DNA from: Paracoccus wurundjeri
Lineage (GTDB): Bacteria; Pseudomonadota; Alphaproteobacteria; Rhodobacterales; Rhodobacteraceae
Assembly: GCF_030678915.1 (NCBI RefSeq)
Contig: NZ_JAUUTZ010000022.1
Coordinates: 1-64,000 of the forward strand
Reading direction: 5' to 3'
DNA: 64,000 nt
Within the stretch, counting starts at the first letter, position 1. Every line of letters begins with the position of its first letter. Below the pieces are notes generated by a model. The model was not told the origin of the DNA. It worked only from the letters and a program-made list of their open reading frames with translations, and made no database searches. Below are positions 1 to 7,787 of this stretch, piece after piece. Both the position numbers and the translations under genes were made by a program.

Positions 1-2
1 TG

Positions 3-74
3 CCCTTGGTGGTATACAACCCGTTTTACTACGGCGAGTTGTTGCCTCGTTTTAAATATGTCCCACAGAAATAG
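3..74 (+). CDS. C-terminal fragment of an unidentified protein (5' truncated)
   Basis: From base 3 one plus-strand frame stays open for 23 codons and ends in TAG at 72-74. It reads PLVVYNPFYYGELLPRFK and a few more residues, a protein-like composition rich in aromatic residues. The rest of the gene lies before the window. I do not recognise the family from so short a tail. The intergenic repeat that precedes phzF begins just downstream, as expected after the end of a transcription unit. Confidence 0.45.
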   Translation, partial: PLVVYNPFYYGELLPRFKYVPQK

Positions 75-85
75 TAACCGGGTTT

Positions 86-152
86 TGGGGGGGCCGCCCC
101 CGCCACGCTGACGCGCGGCTCCCCCGGGGATATTTCGGTGAAGAAGAAGGGG
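86..152 (-). repeat. Dispersed intergenic repeat, copy 1 (reverse orientation)
   Basis: The minus strand reads CTTCTTCTTCACCGAAATAT and then CCCCGGGGGAG, followed by a GC-rich segment with GGGGGC/GCCCCC arms. This matches the layout of the copies near 30785, 46066, 53858 and 62611: a TTCTTC-type end, then AAATACCTCGGGGG, then a G/C hairpin. In this copy the pyrimidine-rich end, read on the plus strand, gives the purine run just before the phzF start codon and could act as its ribosome binding site. Confidence 0.6.
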
Positions 153-156
153 GCGC

Positions 157-1026
157 ATGCTGGAATTTCATATCTATGACGTGTTCACCGACCGGCCATT
201 TTCGGGGAATCCGCTGGCCGTCGTCATGGGGGCCGACGATCTGAACACCGCGCAGATGCAGGTGATCGCGCGGCAGTTCAACCTGTCCGAGACGATATTC
301 GTCATGACCCCGCGCGATCCGGCGCATACGGCCCGCGTCAGGATATTCTTTCCGACCGCCGAGATTCCCTTTGCCGGTCATCCGACCATCGGCTGCGCCT
401 TGCATCTGGCAAAAGGTCAGGACGGGCAAATTCTGCTGGAGGAAGAAGCCGGGCTGGTGCCGGTCCGGATTCGCGGTGGACAGGCGGAATTCACCGCGCC
501 CAGACTGCCCGTGCCGCATGGCGGGGACGTGGATGCCGGACTGATCGCGCGCGCATTGGATCTGCCAGACGCCGCTATCGGCTTTGGCAGGCACCGGCCG
601 GGCGTCTGGCAGGGTGGTCCGGCTTTCCTGTTCGTGCCGGTCGCGGATCTGGATGCGCTGGCGGCCGCGCGGCCGATCGAGCCTTATTGGTCCCGGGCGA
701 TGGCGCAGGCGCAGGTGGACAGCGCCTATCTTTATGCTGCCGAAGACGATGGCTATCGCGCCCGGATGTTCTCGCCCACCGCTGGCATTCCCGAAGATCC
801 CGCGACCGGCTCGGCCTCGGCCATACTGGCGGCGCAGCTTCTGGCAAGTGGGGCGCTGGCCGATGGCGAGAACCGGATCGGTCTTCGGCAGGGCGTCGAG
901 ATGGGGCGGCCCTCGCGGATCGGTCTGTCGGGGCTTGTCGAACGGGGCGAATTGCGCGAAATCAGAGTCGGCGGAACTGCCGTTTCCATCGCGGAAGGTC
1001 GTATCAGAATACCGGAGGACGCATGA
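157..1026 (+). CDS. PhzF family isomerase/epimerase-like protein
   Basis: A 289-residue protein with the full PhzF signature set: GNPLAVV at residues 17-23, the catalytic glutamate E45 in NLSETIF, FAGHPT at 72-77, and EDPATGSA at 213-220. The family has a diaminopimelate-epimerase-like fold of two similar halves and catalyses proton shifts on small amino or carboxylic acids. Only some members make phenazines, and no other phz gene is present, so the substrate is unknown. The ATG follows a purine run supplied by the adjoining repeat. Its TGA overlaps the next gene's ATG, which suggests translational coupling. Confidence 0.88.
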   Translation: MLEFHIYDVFTDRPFSGNPLAVVMGADDLNTAQMQVIARQFNLSETIFVMTPRDPAHTARVRIFFPTAEIPFAGHPTIGCALHLAKGQDGQILLEEEAGLVPVRIRGGQAEFTAPRLPVPHGGDVDAGLIARALDLPDAAIGFGRHRPGVWQGGPAFLFVPVADLDALAAARPIEPYWSRAMAQAQVDSAYLYAAEDDGYRARMFSPTAGIPEDPATGSASAILAAQLLASGALADGENRIGLRQGVEMGRPSRIGLSGLVERGELREIRVGGTAVSIAEGRIRIPEDA

Positions 1027-1322
1027 CCAAGGCTTATTGGGTGGGCCATGTCAGTGTTGATGACGCAACGGCCTATGAGGCTTATCGCAAGGCCAATGCC
1101 GAAGCCTTTGCGAAATTCGGCGCGCGTTTTCTTGTTCGCGGCGGCGCGCAGGAGATTGTCGAGGGTAAGGTCAGGCCGCGCTGCGTGGTGATCGAGTTTC
1201 CTTCGATCGAAGCCGCGCGAGGGTGCTATGACAGCCTCGAATATCAACGCGCCAAGGCGCTTCGCGATCCGGTCAGCCTTGTGGATCTGGTGATTGTGGA
1301 AGGCTGGGCTGATCCAAGCTAG
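1023..1322 (+). CDS. DUF1330 domain protein
   Basis: A 99-residue protein starting MTKAYWVGHV. It has the usual features of the small dimeric alpha/beta-barrel DUF1330 family: an N-terminal beta strand, a DATAYEAYRKAN helix, RFLVRGG, and a C-terminal VIEFPS...A..CYDS...A. No catalytic role is established for the family. The ATG sits inside the phzF stop (ATGA), so the two are very probably co-translated. The start was chosen for this overlap and for the family's usual length; the same frame stays open further upstream but only inside phzF. Confidence 0.82.
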   Translation: MTKAYWVGHVSVDDATAYEAYRKANAEAFAKFGARFLVRGGAQEIVEGKVRPRCVVIEFPSIEAARGCYDSLEYQRAKALRDPVSLVDLVIVEGWADPS

Positions 1323-1357
1323 ACGCTTGTGTTTGCGGTGAAAAACCGTATGATTGA

Positions 1358-1822
1358 ATGATGTTCCGCGATCTCTTGTCCCGCCTTTTCAATGAAGACC
1401 CGCTTCCGCGGCCTTTGGCCTCGCCGGATGCCGAGGTTGCGATTGCCGCGCTTTTGGTGCGGGTCGCGCGTTCGGACGACCATTACCGGCAGGTGGAACG
1501 ACAACGGATCGACCAGATTCTGGCCCGGCGCCGTGGCCTGTCGCTGGAAGAAGCAGCCGAGCGTCGCGCCGCCGCCGAGATGATCGAGGCCGAGGCCCCC
1601 GATACCGTCCGCTTCACCCGGCAGGTCAAGGACCGGATCGCACTTGAGGATCGTACCGGCGTGATCGGCGCGATGTGGGAGACGGCTTATGCCGACAGCC
1701 GGCGCGGCACAGATGAAGAGACGCTGATCCGACTTGTCGCCGGGCTGCTAGGCGTACCGGACAAGGATTCGGCCATGATCCGCCAGAAGGTTCTGCGGGA
1801 TCTGGGGATGGACGGAAGCTAA
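1358..1822 (+). CDS. TerB-like tellurite-resistance family protein
   Basis: A 154-residue, largely helical protein. It has the acidic helical layout of the TerB fold: DAEVAIAALLVRVARSDDHYRQVERQRIDQIL in the first half, and a second helical repeat with ADSRRGTDEETLIRLVAGLLGV. TerB proteins are metal-binding helical-bundle domains first seen in tellurite-resistance operons, and stand-alone copies are common in Rhodobacterales with no proven function. It ends 4 bp from the 3' end of the opposing oxidoreductase gene. The two start as MM; I take the first. Confidence 0.75.
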   Translation: MMFRDLLSRLFNEDPLPRPLASPDAEVAIAALLVRVARSDDHYRQVERQRIDQILARRRGLSLEEAAERRAAAEMIEAEAPDTVRFTRQVKDRIALEDRTGVIGAMWETAYADSRRGTDEETLIRLVAGLLGVPDKDSAMIRQKVLRDLGMDGS

Positions 1823-1826
1823 GGCT

Positions 1827-3137
1827 TCAGAACCCCAACCGGTCACGCAGCCCGTACCACGCCATGCCGGCGACCAGCAGTGGACCACGCAGGGATGCAC
1901 CGCCGGGAAAGCCGCCTGTGGGAATGGCCTCCATGACCTCGAAACCCTCGGCCTGCCCGGCGATCGCTTCGGCCATCAGCCGTCCGGACAGGGTCGCCAT
2001 GCCCACGCCATGCCCCGAAAAACCGCTTGCCGACAGGCAATTCACGGCGGGGCGCACGAAACAGGGCATGCGGTTGGTGGTGATCGCCAATGTGCCGCCC
2101 CATGCATGGGTCAGCCGCACATCCCCAAGCTGCGGATAGACCGACAGCAGATGCGGGCGCACCTTGGCGAAGATATCCTTGGGGAAACGGTAGCTCACGG
2201 TTTCGCCGCCACCGAAGATCAGCCGCCGCTCATCGTCCAGCCGCCAGTAATTCACCACGAATTTCGTATCCGCGACTGCCGGGTTTTGCGGCAGGATCTC
2301 GGGGAAGTTCTCGCCCAGAGGTTCGGTCGCCACGATATAATTATTGATCGGCATGACCTTCGAGGCGATTTTCGGGGCGATGCCGCCAAGATAACCGTTA
2401 CCGGCAAGGATGACATGATCGCATATCACCCTGCCGGTATCGCAATGGATTATGGTTTTCTCGGCGGGTTTCCGGGCATGGGTGATGCGGTGCACATGGG
2501 TATTCTCGTGAATGACCGCCCCGGCATCATGCGCCAGTCTTGCGATGCCTTTGGCAAGGTTCAGCGGATGCAGATGCCCCGCGCCCCAATCTACATCTCC
2601 TCCGGCATAGCTTTGGGTACCGGCCAGATCGGCCAGTCCCTGCCCGTCCAGCGGCTGAACCCGGGCGTAATCGTAATGCTGCGCCAGATGTTCGGCGATG
2701 CGGTGGGCGTGATCGACCTCTGATTGAGTGCGGCAGGCATGGGCTACGCCATCGCGCACCGGAACCCCGGCTTCGGCGGCCAGCGAACGCACCAGTGCCT
2801 TGGCCTTTTCGGCCAGATCCCACAGACGGCGGGCGGTTTCCCTGCCAAACTGCGCTTCCAGCCAGTCAACCTCTTGTCGCTGACCAGAGCCAAGCTGCCC
2901 GCCATTGCGGCCCGACGCGCCGAAACCGACGCGATGCGCCTCAAGCAGGATCACGGCATATCCGCGCCGGGCCAGATGCAAGGCCGCCGACAGACCGGTA
3001 TAGCCGCCGCCTACGACCGCGACATCAGCCCGCGTCTCGCCCTTCAGCATCGGGAAAGGAGCAAGCTCCGGGCTGGTTTCGGCGTAAAGGCTATCGGGGT
3101 ATTTTCCCCGCCGGTCGTTTAGGTAAAGCAGGTTCAT
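1827..3137 (-). CDS. puuB: NAD(P)/FAD-dependent oxidoreductase, DadA/PuuB family
   Basis: A 436-residue flavin amine oxidase/DAO-type protein. A Rossmann dinucleotide motif, VVGGGYTGLSAALHLA, covers residues 41-56, and the GASGRNGGQLG loop typical of gamma-glutamylputrescine oxidases follows at 73-83. HAWGGTLAIT and SGFSGHGVGMA near the C-terminus are further flavin-contact motifs of the family. The upstream neighbours on the same strand are a glutamine-synthetase-like ligase and a class I amidotransferase. From that context I infer oxidation of a gamma-glutamylated amine to the aldehyde, as PuuB does. No aldehyde dehydrogenase (PuuC) is nearby, and the exact amine cannot be read from sequence. 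Confidence 0.75.
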   Translation of the reverse strand: MNLLYLNDRRGKYPDSLYAETSPELAPFPMLKGETRADVAVVGGGYTGLSAALHLARRGYAVILLEAHRVGFGASGRNGGQLGSGQRQEVDWLEAQFGRETARRLWDLAEKAKALVRSLAAEAGVPVRDGVAHACRTQSEVDHAHRIAEHLAQHYDYARVQPLDGQGLADLAGTQSYAGGDVDWGAGHLHPLNLAKGIARLAHDAGAVIHENTHVHRITHARKPAEKTIIHCDTGRVICDHVILAGNGYLGGIAPKIASKVMPINNYIVATEPLGENFPEILPQNPAVADTKFVVNYWRLDDERRLIFGGGETVSYRFPKDIFAKVRPHLLSVYPQLGDVRLTHAWGGTLAITTNRMPCFVRPAVNCLSASGFSGHGVGMATLSGRLMAEAIAGQAEGFEVMEAIPTGGFPGGASLRGPLLVAGMAWYGLRDRLGF

Positions 3138-3204
3138 GGGGCGCCGCCGGAAACGGTTTCGTGCCTGTCACCGGTACCCTGACGGGTTTGGCGCATCGGA
3201 CCGC

Positions 3205-4557
3205 TCATACATTCAACAGCAGATGTTCCCGTTCCCACGGGCTGATGACCTGAAGGAATTCCTTGTATTCATTGCGCTTCACCGATTCGTAGACAGCCGT
3301 GAACTCTTCGCCCAATACGCCGCGCATCGCCTCGTTCTCCGACATCAGGTCAAGCGCATCGCCCAGATTATAGGGCAGTTCATCCTCGGACATATAGGCA
3401 TCGCCAAGGCATTCGGCCCGGGGAGATTCGCCGCTTATCAGGCCCAGATAACCGCATGCCAAAGACGCCGCGATGCCCAGATAGGGATTGCAGTCCATCC
3501 CGGCCAGCCGGTTCTCGACCCGTCTTGCCTCGGGTCCCGATATCGGTACGCGCAGCCCGGTTGTGCGGTTGTCGCGCCCCCATTCCAGATTGATCGGCGC
3601 GGCGAAATCCGGGACATAGCGGCGATAGCTGTTCACATAGGGCGCAAGCAGCGCGATCGCCGCCGGCAGATGCCGCTGCATCCCGGCAATGAAATGCAGA
3701 AAGGCCGGAGTTTCCCGGCCTCTCTCATCCGAGAACAAATTCTTCCCGGATTGCATATCCACGATCGAATGGTGGATATGCATGGCGCTGCCCGGTTCGC
3801 CTTCGATCGGCTTGGCCATGAAGGTGGCGAAGCAATCATGGCGCAGCGCGGCCTCGCGGATCAGGCGTTTGAAAAAGAACATCTCATCGGCCAGGGCCAC
3901 GGGATCACCGTGATTAAGGTTGATCTCGACCTGCCCGGCGCCACCTTCCTGCAGGATGCCGTCGATCTCGAATCCCTGCGCCTCGGCGAAATCATAGATA
4001 TCGTCAATCACCTTGCCATATTCATCGACCGCCGACATGGAATAGGCCTGTTTGGCCGCCGCCCGCCTGCCGGTGCGCCCCATCGGAGGAATGATCGGCT
4101 GATTTGGATCGGTATTGCGGGCGACAAGGAAAAACTCCATCTCGGGCGCGACGACGGGTTTCCAGCCCTTTTCCTCGTATAATCCGACCACTTTTTTCAA
4201 CACGTTGCGCGGCGCGATCGGCACGGGATTGCCCTGCTGATCGGTTGCGTCATGGATGATCTGAAGCGTCCAGTCCGCCGTCCATGGCGCGGCGCTTGCG
4301 GTGCTGAAATCCGGGGTCAGGATCATGTCGGGCTCGGTGAAAGCCCCTGCCGGATTGTCGGCCCATTCACCGGTGATCGTCTGCAGGAAGATCGAGTTCG
4401 GCAGGTAGAACTTGTCCTGCCTTGCGAATTTCGAGGCGGGCATCGCCTTGCCGCGCGCCACCCCGGCGATATCGGCAACGATGCACTCCACCTCATCCAG
4501 CCGGCGACCGTCCAGATATTCCCGTGCGGCGGCGGGTGTGCGGTCTATCCAGTTCAT
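3205..4557 (-). CDS. puuA: Glutamine synthetase family protein, gamma-glutamylpolyamine synthetase-like
   Basis: About 450 residues starting MNWIDRTPAAAREY. Glutamine-synthetase fold signatures are present: VVAPEMEFFLVARN for metal/glutamate binding, GGAGQVEINLNHGD, GSAMHIHHSI, and RVPISGPEARRVENR. The PEARRVENR variant and the lack of the adenylylation-loop tyrosine context fit PuuA-type ligases better than GlnA. I infer ATP-dependent linkage of glutamate to a polyamine. The frame is open further upstream, but that part overlaps the amidotransferase gene, so the ATG two bases after that gene's stop is the likely start. Confidence 0.78.
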   Translation of the reverse strand: MNWIDRTPAAAREYLDGRRLDEVECIVADIAGVARGKAMPASKFARQDKFYLPNSIFLQTITGEWADNPAGAFTEPDMILTPDFSTASAAPWTADWTLQIIHDATDQQGNPVPIAPRNVLKKVVGLYEEKGWKPVVAPEMEFFLVARNTDPNQPIIPPMGRTGRRAAAKQAYSMSAVDEYGKVIDDIYDFAEAQGFEIDGILQEGGAGQVEINLNHGDPVALADEMFFFKRLIREAALRHDCFATFMAKPIEGEPGSAMHIHHSIVDMQSGKNLFSDERGRETPAFLHFIAGMQRHLPAAIALLAPYVNSYRRYVPDFAAPINLEWGRDNRTTGLRVPISGPEARRVENRLAGMDCNPYLGIAASLACGYLGLISGESPRAECLGDAYMSEDELPYNLGDALDLMSENEAMRGVLGEEFTAVYESVKRNEYKEFLQVISPWEREHLLLNV

Positions 4558-4559
4558 GA

Positions 4560-5258
4560 TCACGCAGCTCCTTTTGCGGCGCTGCGGGGCTGTTTGAAAA
4601 ACGCCTCGATCCGATCTGCGATCACATCCGATGCCCTGACTTCGCCCATCCGGCCGGCCGCGCGATCCAGCAGGTCCTGCGGCACCACGCCCTTGGCGCG
4701 GGTATCCATCAACCCCTGCACGAAATCGTCCTGAAACTCGGGATGCGGCTGCACGGTCCATGCCTGGTCGCCATAAACCAGCGCAGCATATTCGCAGACC
4801 TCGCTGCGGCCCGCGACCCGGGCGTCATCGGGCGGGGTCACGACCTGATCCTGATGCCAGGCATTGAGCGTCACTTTCTCGCCGCCGAAATCGTAATCCT
4901 GCGCGCCGACGACCCAGCCGCCCGGATGTTTGACGACCTTGCCGCCCAAAGCCTGCGCGATAATCTGATGACCGAAACAAATCCCGACCAGAGGCACGGC
5001 AGCGGCGTAGGCGCGGCGGATAAAATCTTCCAGCGGCGGGATAAAGGCGTGACCCTCGTAGGCGCCGTGGCGGGAACCGGTCAGCAGCCAGCCATCGGCA
5101 TCATGGATATCCGCCGGGAAATCCATATCTTCGACATGCCAGACCCGAAATTCGAAGCCCCGATTGCCCAGAAACCGCATGAACATGTCTGGATAATCGC
5201 CCAGACTGTCCCTGAGCTGTTCGGGAGACTGGCCGCATTGTAGGATACCGATACGCAT
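4560..5258 (-). CDS. Class I glutamine amidotransferase
   Basis: A 232-residue stand-alone GATase domain. The nucleophile C94 lies in GICFGHQ, and H172/E174 in QPHPEF complete the triad; an oxyanion-type TGSRHGAYEG loop is at 60-69. In the puu-like context its role may be release of glutamate from a gamma-glutamyl compound, as PuuD does. PuuD, however, belongs to the C26 branch, whereas this GICFGHQ form is nearer GMP-synthase-type amidotransferases, so functional equivalence is inference. It is the first gene of the three-gene minus-strand unit. Confidence 0.8.
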   Translation of the reverse strand: MRIGILQCGQSPEQLRDSLGDYPDMFMRFLGNRGFEFRVWHVEDMDFPADIHDADGWLLTGSRHGAYEGHAFIPPLEDFIRRAYAAAVPLVGICFGHQIIAQALGGKVVKHPGGWVVGAQDYDFGGEKVTLNAWHQDQVVTPPDDARVAGRSEVCEYAALVYGDQAWTVQPHPEFQDDFVQGLMDTRAKGVVPQDLLDRAAGRMGEVRASDVIADRIEAFFKQPRSAAKGAA

Positions 5259-5356
5259 GATTAACCTGCGATGTTGAGTTCAACCGCAGGGTAGTCGCCC
5301 GAACGGGGTGGCCGCAAGAGGCAGTGATACCGGTCCGTGATCAAGCGCGCAGCCTG

Positions 5357-5776
5357 TCAGATATGGCGGGGAAACTCGATCTTGGTGCAACGGTCCTGAA
5401 TCACCTCGACGCCCCTTGCACGCGCCCGTGCTGCGGCCTTGTCGTCCCGGATTCCAAGCTGCAGCCAGATGGTCCCGAGATCGGGCAGATGTTCAAGCGC
5501 CTCATCGACGATCGCGCCCACCGCCTCGGAACGCCGGAAGACATCGATCATCTGCACGCCCGCATCCGCAGGAATACTTGCCAGATCCGCATAGACCCTT
5601 TCATCCAGAATCGTCTTGCCAGCATGCCCGGGATTAACGGGGATCACGCGCTTTCCCTGCGACTGAAGGTATCTTGCCACGCCCCAGCTTGCCCTTGCCT
5701 CATTCGGCGACAGCCCCACCATTGCGATCACCTTCGTCTCACGTGCGATCCGGGCGATCAGTTCATCATCGGCCAT
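5357..5776 (-). CDS. CoA-binding domain protein (YccU-like)
   Basis: A 139-residue single CoA-binding Rossmann domain starting MADDELIARI. VIAMVGLSPNEARASWGVARYLQ is the dinucleotide/CoA-binding segment, followed by GKRVIPVNPGH and the terminal QDRCTKIEF characteristic of YccU/YneT proteins. The fold is shared with succinyl-CoA synthetase alpha, but there is no catalytic domain and the physiological role is unknown. The frame extends upstream without domain content, so the internal ATG after the GC-poor stretch is taken as start. Confidence 0.82.
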   Translation of the reverse strand: MADDELIARIARETKVIAMVGLSPNEARASWGVARYLQSQGKRVIPVNPGHAGKTILDERVYADLASIPADAGVQMIDVFRRSEAVGAIVDEALEHLPDLGTIWLQLGIRDDKAAARARARGVEVIQDRCTKIEFPRHI

Positions 5777-5846
5777 ATCCAGTTGCAAAAGACTACTCCC
5801 CCTTCCCAGAAACGCGTCCAATACGAATTGCCTTAGGCTTACACAG

Positions 5847-5880
5847 AAAAGGCGCCCGGTCCAGAATTTGGCCGGGCGCA
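5847..5880 (-). terminator. Intrinsic terminator after the YHS-domain gene
   Basis: A perfect 8-bp stem, GCGCCCGG at 5852-5859 pairing with CCGGGCGC at 5872-5879, has a 12-nt loop. On the minus strand the stem is followed by CCTTTTC, from the A-run at 5847-5850. It lies downstream of the YHS-domain gene read on the minus strand. Confidence 0.7.
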
Positions 5881-6012
5881 AGTGGCGGAACGAGGGACAG
5901 TGATCTGAACATGACCGTTCCGGGGTCATGTTCTGTGATGTAAATGAGCATCCATAGGGAAAAGTTCCATAGTTTTCGCAAAATTGTGAAGATTCGGCGA
6001 TTGCGCTCCGGG

Positions 6013-6420
6013 TCAGTTTCTGGCGGCCCAAATCTCTTTGGCCTGGCGCAGAATTTCGTCCGGAGCCTGCTGTAGCCTGCGTAAATCGGCATCCGAGCGC
6101 GTCAGATAAAGCGTGTCGCCGATAACGGCGAAAAACCGCGGATCCCCCCGAAGCTCTTCTCCCTGGGCAAGGGAAACCGGGCATAATCCATCAAATGCGG
6201 GGGCGAATTGCCCCGGATCCGATTCGAATCGCGTACGGTTGTCTTCAGAGACAAAATGCCAGAACTGGCCTTTCCACAATGTCGAGATATCGCTGCGACC
6301 GGGCGCGGGGCGCCCCGAAACGAACCCGACGGGGTCATATCCTCCGACCGCCCAGTCCTGCGCAGCAAGGGGCGAAGCGAATGCGGTCAGCATGGATATG
6401 GCAGGTGCAAACAGTTTCAT
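6013..6420 (-). CDS. Secreted YHS-domain protein
   Basis: A 135-residue protein with a likely signal peptide, MKLFAPAISMLTAFASPLAAQ, with cleavage probably after AAQ. The mature part has the YHS core: GGYDPVGFVSGRPAPG, YWKG-like LWKGQFWHFVSEDNRTRFESDPGQFAP, then a single cysteine in DGLCPVS. YHS domains are associated with metal binding, and secreted versions of this length are common in Alphaproteobacteria without a defined role. Its own terminator lies just downstream, so it appears monocistronic. Confidence 0.78.
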   Translation of the reverse strand: MKLFAPAISMLTAFASPLAAQDWAVGGYDPVGFVSGRPAPGRSDISTLWKGQFWHFVSEDNRTRFESDPGQFAPAFDGLCPVSLAQGEELRGDPRFFAVIGDTLYLTRSDADLRRLQQAPDEILRQAKEIWAARN

Positions 6421-6510
6421 GGTCGCGTAGCTCTGGGATAAACAGGACTCCTGCCAGTATCTTCGGTGATTCTCAATGCTGTTGAGATCATGTCTCGGTG
6501 ATATCGCCCG

Positions 6511-7311
6511 TTACCGCGTTCCCGCGTATAACGCGACCGCAGCGGCATTCGATACGTTCAGCGACCCGAAATCCGCCGCAAAGGGGATACGCGCGACATG
6601 ATCGCAGCTTTTCATGGTGAGTTCGCGCATCCCGGGCCCTTCCGCCCCCATCACAAGGCAGATCGCCGCCCGGTCCGGCAGACCGGCAAGCAGATCGGGC
6701 AATGCCGTCTTGCCGGTGCCGTCAAGCCCGATCAGCGTGAAGCCCATCTGTTTCAGCTGGTTCAACGCCTCTGCAAGATTGGGCACGCGCAGATAGGGCT
6801 GCCGCTCCAATGCGCCGGACGCCGTCTTGGCAAGCGCACCGGTTTCAGGGGCCGAGTGACGCGCCGGGGCAATCACCGCGCGGGCGCCGAACACTTCGGC
6901 CGAGCGCAGGATCGCGCCGACATTATGCGGATCGCTGACCCGGTCCAGCGCAACCAGCAACGGCCGGACCTCGCCGGGTGCTTCCCGCAGCGCCACATCG
7001 CTAAGCCCGCCCCATTTCAGCGGCTTCACTTCAAGCGCCGCCCCCTGATGGACGCTTTCATCCGGCAGCGGCACGGTTTTCGTGAAGACGCGCGGATCGA
7101 TCACCTCCGGATCCATGCCGTGCAATTCGCCAAGCCGGTCCAATGCGTTCCGCGTGACCACCAGCCGCAGCCTGTCACGCACGGGATTGGCCAAAGCGTC
7201 GCGCACCGCATGAAGCCCGAAAAGCCACAGGGTTTCGGCCGCTGCCGCCCGCCGCGCACGCTCTTTCCCGATGACCCATTGAGGCTTCTTCGATTTCTGT
7301 TGGGCGGCCAT
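6511..7311 (-). CDS. rlmB: 23S rRNA (guanosine-2'-O-)-methyltransferase RlmB
   Basis: A 266-residue SpoU/TrmH-type SPOUT methyltransferase. A lysine-rich start (AAQQKSKKPQW) leads into an N-terminal substrate-binding domain with LWGLHAVRDALANP-type sequence (here LWLFGLHAVRDALANPVRD). The C-terminal knot has motif 1 (LDRVSDPHNVGAILRSAEVFGA), motif 2 (LVMGAEGPGMRE) and motif 3 (IPFAADFGSLNVSNAAAVALY). RlmB methylates G2251 in the 23S P-loop using SAM. It is divergent from tRNA-Tyr, an arrangement I recall as common in Rhodobacterales. Confidence 0.92.
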   Translation of the reverse strand: MAAQQKSKKPQWVIGKERARRAAAAETLWLFGLHAVRDALANPVRDRLRLVVTRNALDRLGELHGMDPEVIDPRVFTKTVPLPDESVHQGAALEVKPLKWGGLSDVALREAPGEVRPLLVALDRVSDPHNVGAILRSAEVFGARAVIAPARHSAPETGALAKTASGALERQPYLRVPNLAEALNQLKQMGFTLIGLDGTGKTALPDLLAGLPDRAAICLVMGAEGPGMRELTMKSCDHVARIPFAADFGSLNVSNAAAVALYAGTR

Positions 7312-7379
7312 TGTGAATTCCCTTTATCTTCCCCTTGTCTGCGCCCCAATAACCTGCGACGCAAGCCCCGGAAATCCGC

Positions 7380-7408
7380 TTGACGCCCGTGGGCGAGACC
7401 GCTAATCA
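7380..7408 (+). promoter_or_regulatory. Probable sigma-70 promoter of tRNA-Tyr
   Basis: TTGACG at 7380-7385 and TAATCA at 7403-7408 are separated by 17 bp. This puts a start site about 18-20 bp before the tRNA. The -35 is near consensus and the -10 is weaker. Spacing and position support the call. Confidence 0.55.
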
Positions 7409-7432
7409 CGGCCCACGCCGACGGCACTCGGC

Positions 7433-7516
7433 GGGCGACGTGCTGCAAGGTGCGGCAGCGGACTGTAACTCCGCCGGGGAGACCCATGCCTGGTTCGATT
7501 CCAGGGTCGCCCACCA
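7433..7516 (+). tRNA. tRNA-Tyr (anticodon GTA)
   Basis: A complete cloverleaf with a long variable arm. The acceptor stem is GGGCGAC at 7433-7439 pairing with GTCGCCC at 7506-7512, then A73 and an encoded CCA at 7514-7516. The D-stem is GCTG/CGGC with one G-T pair. The anticodon stem is GCGGA/TCCGC around loop CTGTAAC, giving anticodon GTA at 7465-7467. A GGG/CCC variable arm precedes the T-arm CCTGG-TTCGATT-CCAGG. The long variable arm and GTA anticodon identify a bacterial tyrosine tRNA. Confidence 0.95.
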
Positions 7517-7787
7517 TTTCACCTGAAAATCGAACGAAATCAACGAAGTGGTGTCCCGATACCCGGTCAGGTCTACCGTGCATATCATGAATTGCCACTG
7601 ACTGACGCATATTTTCTTCGATTCGAAAGATATTGCCCGGGGACGTCAAAGCCCGCTATCGAAAACAACCCGTGCCCGTCCTGAAGAAACGGCGCGGATC
7701 GTTGAACCTGGCGATAATGCACCGCCCGACGCATGAGCCACAGCCCCGGCGCGTTCAACCGGCAGCACATGACCCAAACATGCCCTT

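Noticed and set aside
157..1026. Evidence for a phenazine biosynthesis cluster around the PhzF homologue.
   Set aside because: No phzA/B, C, D, E or G homologue lies nearby; PhzF-family proteins are widespread without phenazine production.
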